Shown here: positions 34,839 through 64,000 of the stretch, one piece after another
Layout of the letters: each line of letters begins with the position of its first letter
Position numbering within the stretch: position 1 is the first letter of the stretch
NCBI RefSeq assembly: GCF_021018805.1
Contig: NC_086248.1
Span: 56,983,485 to 57,047,484, forward strand
From: Prinia subflava
Lineage: Eukaryota > Chordata > Aves > Passeriformes > Cisticolidae
Reading direction: 5' to 3'
DNA: 64,000 bases
Program-made: the position numbers and the translations under genes
The notes under the pieces: model-generated
Seen by the model: only the letters and a program-made list of their open reading frames with translations
Told to the model about the DNA's origin: nothing
Databases searched by the model: none

Positions 34839-36431
34839 GCTTGCCACCACATGGTGGCAGCTACTTCCTGTCTTCTGGTAATCGAAGCCAAAAACAAATG
34901 CTTCAGGCTAGATTTCTTCTGAAGTCTATTAGGATTGGAAAACCAACACACCATTTTTCCATTTAAGCAGTGGGAAAGAAAGTCCTGCTATGTCATGCAG
35001 CTTGGTCACAAAATCAGCATGGGAAGGGAGCAGAGACAGAATCCCACATCTAAATAGACTATATTTGGGGAAAATTCAACCTTGGTTTCACAAAAGGTTG
35101 CCTGTCGTGAAAACAACTTATGTTTGAAAGAGTTCAAATCAGTGTAAATCTAGGCCAACTCTCCTGCAGGGATATGGAGAAAGAAGCACCCACAGGTTAG
35201 TCAAGCCTCCCAGAGCCATGGAATTGGGCCTGGATACCACTCAGAGCAATGGAAAAGGACTGCTCCTGGAAATGTCAAGAAACTCCTTCAAGCAGTACTA
35301 CAGTGACCAAAGGAAACTGAATGGGGCGTGTTCCAGCAGCAACAAAAATGAACAGGAACACACCTGACCCTTAGACTCCCAGCCACTAACCAAAGCTAAT
35401 TCCAGAATTTTTAGCTATTGTTCTAGTTTTCTATGTATCATTTAAAAACTTACCACTTCCAAACAGAATATGTATTGACCTACATATGAAAGAAATGTGC
35501 ACCTGCCCAATGGAAATGGACCTCAAAATCTGAACAAGGATATCTATATTTTTTAAGTCTTCCTGTTGAACATCTGATACAGAGTATATTATAAATTTAT
35601 ATCTAGTATTTAGGTATTTCATTATTGCCATAAAGAACCCTACAGTGATCAGGCTCTGCAAAAGTTCATTTTGGGATTTTTAAAAAGCTACGGCTAAAAA
35701 ATAAAATATTTGTAGACTCTCACCTTACGCCTTAATAATCTTCATCAATGATTTATGGCTTCCATTCTGACCCATTCATCAATTTCTTTTGTTTGAATAA
35801 CTCTTCTGTAAGAGTCTTTCTTGACAGCACCTTTTTGTTGGATTCCTTCCAAGTCCTGAATATTGTTCCAATCTCCAAGCTCCTGCTCCCCAATTCAGTC
35901 TGCCCTTAGTATCCCCACCATGGCCATTACACCAGGCTACCTTTTCAAACCATGTGACCCTTAGTGTGGAGTTTCTCACACCACCACAGACCTCTGTACT
36001 CTCACCCAGGGATGCTGAAAATGCTGGTGGCTTTCCTCCACTTTTTCCTGTAAGAAAATCTGAACAGGCCATTACAGGGGACTGTGCTTCAGCCTACAGC
36101 CACTTCTGCAGCCTGCTGTTACCATTTCCCTCACTAATCAACCAGTGACAGGGTTAGAGAAAAACCTGAAATGTGAACGCAAAACAAGCTCCCCTTGCTC
36201 AGGCATAGTACTCAGTGTATCTCTCCCTAGTCCTCATGTTGTACTACAGCCCCAAAGGCTTTTCTTGAGCTTCATGCTCAGTAAATTTGGATGTTTTCAG
36301 AACCTGTTGAGCACACAAAAGGCTAGCTGCCATCTGGCACTTGCTTTCTATCCCCCGTGTACTGTTGGCTTTGAAAGTTCTGCCAGTAGTGCTGTTCTTT
36401 AAAAAAATATTGGCACCAATTTGCTGTAATA

Positions 36432-36462
36432 AATTTTTGGGTCTGGGTCAGACCCAAAAATT
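36432..36462. repeat. Perfect 14-bp inverted repeat, 3-base loop
   Basis: aatttttgggtctg, loop ggt, cagacccaaaaatt. Intergenic; no transcript is evident around it. Confidence 0.9.
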
Positions 36463-37270
36463 GTTCCTCTTTCTTTTGGTTCCTATGAGACATTCTGCAG
36501 GTCCTGTGGGCACTATCTAATGGAAATTTCTGGTATTTGATACTGTTGTGCTAGCAGATGCTGAGCTGTGCCTGCTGGGATCTGCCCCCCTAGGTGATGC
36601 TGTTGCCTGCAGAGGCCTGGCACAGTCAGCTTGTAAGGCCCAGATCACAGCAGGACAGACGTGCCGTGTACCCCCCATGGAACCCAACAATCCCATGTGT
36701 TTGTCACTGAAATACTGCTGCTGTTTCATGTAAACCAAAGGCTATTGTTCTAGATTTAAAAGTTTAAACAAGGCTACTCTTCTCAGACACTTTACTTCTC
36801 AGTGCTCTTTGGTTAGTTTTGGGGTGACTGTCAGGATAACAATTTTCACGTTGTTAAGCATTGCATTTGGAAATCAGGGGTTTTTGCCAGAAAGCTGTGT
36901 GACTCATTAACAGCCCAGCCTCTTGCTGTAGGATTTTCTCAGGAACTAAAGACTGTCAGGCCTTCACTTCCCAATATCCTGTGAATCTTCTTTGACTTGA
37001 TTCCACAGTTGAGTGGAATTTGAGTCTTTTCTATGTGTCATTTTGTGACTTAGGATATTGTCTGGATATCTTGCATTGTTTTCTCCAGCTGAGAAAATGG
37101 TTGAAGTTTTTTTTTGTTCTGTAGCAGCATAGTAATTCTTGATTTACTGTCAGTCATCTGTCCTAGTTCAGGCACCTATTCAGGTGATACTTCTGGCAAG
37201 ATTTCCTGCATTTTCCAGTCTTTGATGTGCCCAAGTAATAAATCTCTTTTTTCTCATATTTACAGTTGAA

Positions 37271-37310
37271 TACTAGGACTGTGTCATTACTACTAGGACC
37301 GTGTCAATAT
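37271..37310. repeat. 20-bp tandem duplication
   Basis: tactaggactgtgtcattac followed by tactaggaccgtgtcaatat, three differences. Intergenic. Confidence 0.9.
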
Positions 37311-37968
37311 ATTGTCAACGAATGTAGGAACTTGGACTCTGATTCTGATGATAACACCAAGACTTTGTCATCAGATGGGACTCTGCATCCTTGGCACATA
37401 AGTACCATCATCCTCATTTCATCTGCTTTGGTGATTTGTATGTCCTTATTCTGGCACATTTTCAAATGTAGTACCACTGGATTTTTCTGTTTTCCTGTAT
37501 CTTAACCCTATAGACAACTGCAAAGCTCCAAAGTCTTCTGAGTGCTAGAAAAGCACTTTTTTTTCAAGAAAGTATCTTACACAAGATGTCAGAACACTAA
37601 TGGGTAGTTTGTAACTAGTGAAGGTGCTGTAGAGTTTGAAAAACAAGTTTGGAAAAAGTTAATAAGATAATTCCAAAAAGTTATTAAGATTGCAGACAGC
37701 ATCATCTGTTTAAATTTTTACCCTATTTCCATCCACCTTCCACCCCACCATTTGTGATGACTCATATTTCTGCAATTTCTATGCCAAAAATAGAACATAG
37801 TTTGCTACAGTTTTTGGGACACACAGCACCTGTAAGTGGTCTACCTTTCAGAAATTTACTTGAAATTAAAATATAATAGGAGAAAATGATAAAGCTGATC
37901 AACAAATTTTGCATGATTTCTAATGCAAAATTTCCTGATCTCAACTTAGAAGTTTACATGAGAGTCAG

Positions 37969-38040
37969 AAAAATAAAAATTTAAAAAAAAAAAATTAAAA
38001 AAAAAAAAATTAAAAAAAAAATTTTAAAAAAAAAGTTTTT
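37969..38040. repeat. A-rich low-complexity tract
   Basis: Long A runs broken by att and atttt. Confidence 0.95.
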
Positions 38041-38205
38041 CAAATGTTGTCTTCAGCAAATGCAAGTTGTGGAATATAATGACAAAGGTCTTTTTGCACG
38101 AGGACATAAAGAATAGAGGAGTTTTATACAACATCTATTAAACTGAAACTGTCATAAACACTCTTATTAACTGTTTGTAAACAAAGATGTTGTAGTAGGT
38201 TATAT

Positions 38206-38262
38206 TCACACACATAAACACCCTCACACACATATGCATGCCCACACCCACACACATGCAAT
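38206..38262. repeat. CA-rich imperfect microsatellite
   Basis: Interrupted cacaca units with catgcatg-like breaks. Confidence 0.85.
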
Positions 38263-41200
38263 TTGTCGAAATATTAAACTAAACCTGAAGGTAATATTCT
38301 CATCTTGCTGACATATTATTGAAAAATCTCTCTGACTTAAGTGTCTTGAACAGATTCCATTAAAACAGCCCTGAATGGAATATTAACATTTTCTGCCTTA
38401 CTCTTTTAAGACTTTCAATAAGATTAAACTGGTTAGAACATCCCTCCTTTGTGCAAGTTAATGAGCCAAGAGTAAGCATGAAAATAAACCTACGTGTAAG
38501 TGACAAGCAGAAAATGCACTTGGAAATTTCAGTATACACTTTGTGTGAAAATGGAGGTGGCTTGTCCCTCTTTTCTGAAACTGTCGTAGAACTAAGGAAC
38601 TATAAACATTCATTTTATTTCAGTGACATTTCTTGAGTCATTGACAATCAATGACAGTTGATTTCATCACTAGCTGGAACCATCAGTTAGCAGAACACTG
38701 CAGCACTGATCATTGTGTAAAACTGCCTAAGTGTGTAGAAAAAGACCAGAACAGACCTTACAAATAGCAGACATTTGCAGGAGTCTTAGGAAGCACTTGG
38801 AAAACTGGTGGGTAAAATGCAAAATTTCTCCACACAGTCTGTCCTCTGCTTTTGTAACCAGAAGTGGAATAAACATTATGCTTCTTTTCTTCAATTTCTC
38901 TTCCACATTCTGCTGCCAAATTGCCCTTAACCCCATCCAAGGACTCCCCATTAACTTGAACCTTTTGAATAGAGTGGTCAAAGGGTGAAGTTGCACCAGG
39001 AGGTGTCAGAGGAAGGACTGACAAGAGTTCAACAGCCCTCCCTCTGCATGGGCTCCAGAACACAGCTCACAGCTGAGTCCTGTGACTTGGAACAGCAGAG
39101 ACAGGAACTGCTCTCCTGCTAAACACAAAGAAGTGCAGCAGTGACCTGGCATGCACCGGTCTTCGAGAAGCCTACATACAAAAAGATTCTCACTTTCTTA
39201 CAGACTCTTCCAAGAAGAACAGAACTAAAAAGACAATCAGATGTGTTGCTCTTCAGGCCCTATTATGTGCTGCTTCTCTGTTTGTGTTCTGCAGCCCCAC
39301 ATGTAAAGAGTGGGTAGAACTCTTTAGGCAGGGTGGTGACAGCAGTACAGCAGGAGAATAACAAAATCAAGGAAGGACAAGTCTGGGTGCAGGACATGCT
39401 CCTGATAGCAACGTGGAGCAGGCTACAGCAGGTCACCACAGCAGTTTTGCTGAACCACTCCCCGAAGCAATGCTGGTGCTGGATATTACATGCTGGGATA
39501 CTCCAGCAGGACTCAAAGCTGCACAATACCTCTGCAGTCCACAATTCTTTAGTTAGCTGTGGTTTCTCTGATGTTCTCTGTCTAGGAAATGAAGAATGAT
39601 TTTACCCTGTTGTCTAGCAGCAGCATGATTCAGTTGTCCCTCTGTGGTGCAAAAAGACCTGTAGCACACTGTGAGCTACATACTGGCTGTCAGATTCTCT
39701 GTGGCTTTAATGCTCTCCACACCTCTGTTAAAAGCAATTGCACAGTCCCTATAGTTCCAGATACTTTTTCAGCAATGCAGAAGGCTCACTATTTAATTCT
39801 TTAGATCTTTCTGCTATAAAGGTGACACTCAGCTTGCTCACTTCTAGCTTCTCATTTGTCTGACTTTATTCTGCTGGTTTCTTACATTTGGCAGCAGCCA
39901 GAACAAATGAACATTTTAGAAACAGAAGCTTTCACTATTGGAAAAAGATCCTCTCTGTATCTCCTTATTGTCATTCATTTTCCTTACCTTGGATCCATTA
40001 GCATCTGTGGCCAGAAATCATAGAGATGAGTTTATCTACCTGACCTTCTGCCCTGTGAGTTCTTTCATGTGCAGAGCAAGGGCAGAATTTATTTTTAACT
40101 TGGCTACATTTCCTCCTCCCAAACTCCTCCCTACCTTACATTCAGCAGCACCTTCTGTTAGAAGCCATCCACATTATCCATCTGGGGTTGCTGCCCAAAG
40201 TTTCCTCTGGCTCTTTGGATCAGGGGTACATCTAACCTTTGTTACTTTTTCTGGTGGTGTTTGAAAAGAAAGTAAAAATACCTTTCTTTTTTCCCAGCTG
40301 CTCATTGCATGGCATTACTCTTTGGAGCAATTACATGAACTCCTTTACTCCATGCTCATCCCTGTCTTGCAGCTGTGCAATGCTTTAGAGATGCCTTTTG
40401 AATTTTCCCCTTCCTCTGAAGATATTTAAAGATAACTAAATCTTTCCTTTGGTTCTTTCCTCTTATCAAGCAAATGATAACTCAGTGTCTGTTTTCTGAC
40501 ATTTTCTGATTCTGAAATCTAGAGAATTTGTGTTTAAGGGAATTTATTCAAAAAATTGTGCTCTGTGTTCTGACATTGTTTGCAATTTCTTTTGTGGGGG
40601 TATTTTGCTGAATTTACAGTACACCCAATTTCAAGGGTCAACTTCTATTTAAAAAGCCTCCTCCTGTTGTTTATATTTTAACCACTGTGCTAACTAATGT
40701 ACCCTGACTCTGAAATAAGATCTGATAAACTTCCACCTATGGGTGGGCCTCACAGTGATCAAATAAATGAGAACAAACACCACAAGACCAGAACTGAGGA
40801 GAGATTTAGATACTGTGTGCATCTGTGAGGGAAAAGAGGAAAGAAGGAAAGGCACAAAAGGATAAATCAACAGTTTACAAGAGATCCTCTCCAACATAAT
40901 GCCTTGACAGGTCACATCCTTATCACAAGACAATAGTGAGGAATGCCAGTGTGGCAGATGAAAGACACCTCTGTTTTGTCATTTTCTTGTGGAAAACTTA
41001 GAGAATGACTGCTTTGGTACCAGGAACAGTTGCTTACAGTATTCTCAAGTCCAGTTTTCCAGGATCAGATCCATTTAGACAGAGATTAATAAGATTTCTT
41101 CAAAACTGCATTACCGTCTTCGAATGAAATGACAAAATCAGTGTTCTTTGCTTTCTTCAGAACATTCACACCAATGTAGTGTGCATTTTAATCAGATTTG

Positions 41201-43224
41201 AGACTATGAGATTGAGAGAAGAACCAGAGCCAAGCCTAAATGTGGCAACAACTATAGACTATAAGGAAGGAGTGTGGATTGAGAAGGAGTATATATAGAT
41301 CTTTAACATGAGGAAAGCTTGTGAAAGAGTTTGCTTACCAGATGCATGCAGATTTTCCCAAACTATCCTGGACATGTTAACAAACCTTTGGCTACCACAA
41401 TTAGCTTCTTTGGTTTCGAAAACCAGTAGGAAAAGCTAATCTGATTAAAATCTCTAACACATAGTGTTTATTGATGGGTTCTACAAACTCACTTAAGACT
41501 CAGAGCCTTTCAAACCTCTCCATGCAGCAGAAACAGCTACATTCAAACTCACTTGTACAGCATTTTTTTCTTAGGCTTTTACCACCAGAAATGCACCATA
41601 ACACAGTAACCCAATGACTACCTCAGTGGAAACAGGGGGTACAGAAAAATGGGGAAGGTGCCAAAGATGCTAGAGAGGGCAGGGCTGAGCAGAAAACAAA
41701 TTTTGCATTGGAGTAAGGAAAAGACCCACTATCTGATAATATCTGATGGGAAGGAGGCACAGGGATTGGTGAGCAGATGCTGATTGTAGCCAGGGAGTCG
41801 GGGTATAGAGCAGGAGAGATGGAAACCAGGGTTTGGAGCTAGAATTGAAAATGAGGTTAAGATTGTTAAAAACATGGAGCTAAACCAGACTTGAATAGCT
41901 CTCAAAAGCCTGCTTGCTAGTAAAACATACTTGGTATTCTGCTCCTTTGTTTTACCCTTCTTTCCCAATGAGTAACTGCTCCTAAAATCTGATAAGCCTG
42001 ATCCCACATGTAATTGCATTATATCCAACCCATTCTCTCTATCTCCCTTCAAACATTTCCCTGAGATAAGTCCAGCTCCAATCGGCTCCTCTCCTTGGCC
42101 TGTCTGCTTTGTTTTCCTGAGCTAACATCAGTAGTATCCCAAGCCTCTGCAGATATCCCATGCTTTGTTGTTGTTCAAAAGTTGCATTAAAACAGATTCA
42201 AGCACAGAGAGCAACCAAATGGCATGGTAATATACTACCCTACAGGAGAAAAATAGCATAGGACCACAAGCAGGATCAGCTTTAAATTTTTCACATAGTC
42301 AATAAAATATAGGCAAATCTTGTTCTCATGCTAGAATGCCTCTCTCACATATTTACTCCTGCACTCCTAGTTTTATCCCAAGCCCTCAGTACAGTGTAAC
42401 TTCTACTTAAAGCAGGCAGGATGACATAGGAATGAACAGCCTTATTGGTTTTTAGAAGCAACTCGTGATTCTTTAATCTTTTGGCCTTCAACTGCAGAAG
42501 ATTTAATTGCATGATCAAGCAGTGTCCATTCAAGTTCTCCCCATCCAATATTCATCCTGCTCCTGCCTCTGGTGACTCACTAGCACATTTGATTCAATAA
42601 GTTGTTTGGAAACAACACCAGAGAGTTAACATGCAAGAGAAGCCATGAAATGGTGCTGCAGTGCAACTTTTCCAAGGTAAAGGCTGCTTGGGAAATGCAA
42701 AGTGAGCTGATGTTGAAATCAGGATAACACAAATGAACAAAGTCTGACACCCTTGCTGGATGAGTCTGTGCATGCAATGTGAGGTTAAATGTCTGGTAAG
42801 GAAGAACACTGAATTGTTACCTATAATTCTTAAACTTAATGTTTAAAGTTTAGAATAACCTCTTAAATGTAAAGTTTAAATTAAATTAAAATTAAGTCCT
42901 ACTTCCAAACAGAAGAAAAAAAATGAAAGCTCTAGGTCAGGGAAACAGCAGAAAAGGAATTCTTTAATAAAGAAGTAAAACTAAACTATTTTACAGAGTT
43001 AATATTATCTGAATCTTATAATCATGCTTACCATGAGATTAAATAGAAGTTGCTCCTTATAAATCAATACAGGTATGCATGGCTGAATTTACTATTGGGA
43101 CTATAATGTCAAGAGAAATTCAGATCCTGCCTGGACACATGATTTTCCATGCTTTCCAGCAACATTATTCCTATCTTTTCTCTAGGAGAGAAAGACCTAA
43201 CTATTTGAGAACAAAACATACCCT

Positions 43225-43245
43225 GCAAAAAAAAAAAAAAAAAAA
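43225..43245. repeat. Poly-A tract
   Basis: About 20 A; no retrogene is visible next to it. Confidence 0.9.
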
Positions 43246-43359
43246 GTGCCTTTGCATTTATTAGCATCCAGTAGAAATGATTGAATCTGATTTGGTAATC
43301 CATCCAATTCAAGGTTGTTTGAACGGCCACACCACGGCAAGGGCATGGGACCAGCATGG

Positions 43360-43479
43360 GAGAATGATTAACTTAATCCTCCTGCCTTGTTTGTTTGATG
43401 CTGCCTCACTCCAGTGCGAGTCAATAAAACTTTGAGCACCGACACACACAACTTCCAGCACCCTCCAAGCTGGCCCAAA
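43360..43479 (+). promoter_or_regulatory. PLG proximal promoter and 5' leader
   Basis: Within 120 bp of the ATG are AATGATTAAC (43363-43372, HNF1 half-site on the minus strand), TTGTTTGTTTGATG (43387-43400, FOXA-like) and CAATAAAA (43422-43429, TATA-like). HNF1 and FOXA are the usual drivers of hepatocyte genes. The transcription start would fall near 43450. No CpG island. Confidence 0.6.
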
Positions 43480-63004
<19,525 letters not shown>

Positions 63005-64000
63005 GTACCTTCTTACCTGAAGCACTCCTTTGTTCTGACGGGACAAGATGACTAAAACATGGTTGCTGGTGTTGTAGAAATGAGTGTTTCTGCACACCCT
63101 GTGTTCAACTAGTGATTTGAGACCCCCTCTTTTTTCCCTTTCTGCAGAAGCTCCAGGGTTTCAGAAAGGCAAAGGCTGCCTTTCAGAGGGGAGGAGGGCT
63201 AGGGACAGTTAGCCAGGCTGGAAATGCTCTGGGTGTCTGCTGCTGGAAGGTGAGGCAGTGGCAGCGGAATAGGAGGAGGTAATGCCTAGAGGAGCTTTAA
63301 GTCTGTGTTTCTATGTGCTTGTACCTTGATAAGGTAATGATGATTGAAACCGGCAGCATTAGCATGATGCCACTCTAGGCTGTTTCCATGCTGTGGGGGG
63401 GAGATTTCCTCTTGCAGCAGGGCTGGCCAGTGAGCAGGCAGAGTTTGATGTAATGCCCAGTATGGCCCTTCTTGCATCGGTTTTCATTCATTGGAAATGT
63501 TCTCCGTGGAACTGTGCAATCAAAAGGAATTTTTCCATGCAGCTGCAAGCAGTTGTGAATGTGTGGTGCTTGGGCTTTCATTTCTGAGGCTGCAGTGCAT
63601 CTGTGCAAAACAGATGCAGGGTCAGCTTAAATAAGTGGTCTTCTAAATGAGCTTTAGCTGCACCCAAAGGCAAGTCAGATGGACTTAGGTTCTGCTGTGT
63701 GCTAAGTGTCCTGACAAAAAGTGATTTAAAATCAGAATGGTTGCAGAAAGAGCAAGCTAACACCTAGGGGTTAAATGCCACTAAATCATACCCTTTGTAA
63801 TAGTTTGATAATTAGGTTCTGTTGGCTATGCATTAGCCTAAGTCAAAGCATTCTCCTGGATTAATGTTTGTCCTTTTTTTGTCATTCTCCATTTCAGACT
63901 TTTCTCTTTTGTGTATCACTTTCTGTGGGTTTAGAGCCTAAAAAGCAACTTTGTATGTCAGAAATAAACCTTAATTGAAACTAAGAATTTAAGTGATAAA
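63005..64000 (+). other. PLG intron 16, incomplete
   Basis: No sequence resembling the next protease exon is found before the window ends. A splice-acceptor-like tract at 63128-63147 is followed by a frame with no protease similarity. Confidence 0.7.

Larger units (their letters stand above)
31951..43359. other. AHI1-PLG intergenic spacer, no gene recognised
   Basis: About 11.4 kb between the divergent genes. Scattered frames of 60-135 codons (for example near 34.2-34.6 and 39.3-39.6 kb) show no family resemblance. It holds T-rich, A-rich and CA-rich simple repeats, two short tandem duplications and a perfect 14-bp hairpin. Confidence 0.7.

Noticed and set aside
63128..63205. Possible next PLG exon after ctttctgcag
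   Set aside because: The frame reads SSRVSERQRLPFRG and then stops; it does not resemble the expected protease segment after LLKLS.

Overview
The window is vertebrate nuclear DNA, most likely from a bird. Coding sequence is split into short exons with GT/AG borders, there is one strong CpG island, and most interspersed repeats are decayed CR1 LINE 3' ends of the avian type. Introns are compact: almost the whole AHI1 gene fits in about 32 kb.

Positions 1-31.9 kb (minus strand) hold AHI1 (jouberin), a ciliary transition-zone scaffold. One non-coding and 17 coding exons can be placed, giving about 972 codons in one uninterrupted frame: lysine-rich coiled-coil N-terminus, C2-like middle region, and a seven-blade WD40 propeller. 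The SH3 domain and stop codon lie left of base 1. The gene starts in a CpG island at about 31.15-31.95 kb, which carries an X-box-like (RFX) match and an NRF1-like match.

Positions 31.95-43.4 kb are an intergenic spacer between two divergent genes. No gene is recognisable there, only simple repeats, short tandem duplications and a perfect hairpin.

Positions 43.4-64.0 kb (plus strand) hold PLG (plasminogen). Sixteen coding exons give 664 codons: signal peptide, PAN/apple domain, five kringles, the activation bond, and the first part of the trypsin-like protease with catalytic His and Asp. The catalytic Ser exons lie right of the window. A TATA-like element, a FOXA-like motif and an HNF1 half-site precede the start, as expected of a liver gene.

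The two genes are functionally unrelated. In human they lie on the same chromosome arm but far apart (6q23 and 6q26), so their head-to-head adjacency marks a rearrangement, or possibly a misjoin. The most interesting protein-level points are in PLG: a diverged activation site (CAQR|IVAG), a kringle 3 with a rebuilt acidic lysine-binding pair, and glycosylation sequons at kringle position 34 in K1 and K4 instead of K3. In AHI1, intron 3 encodes a compact 22-bp hairpin. No previously undescribed multi-gene system was found.
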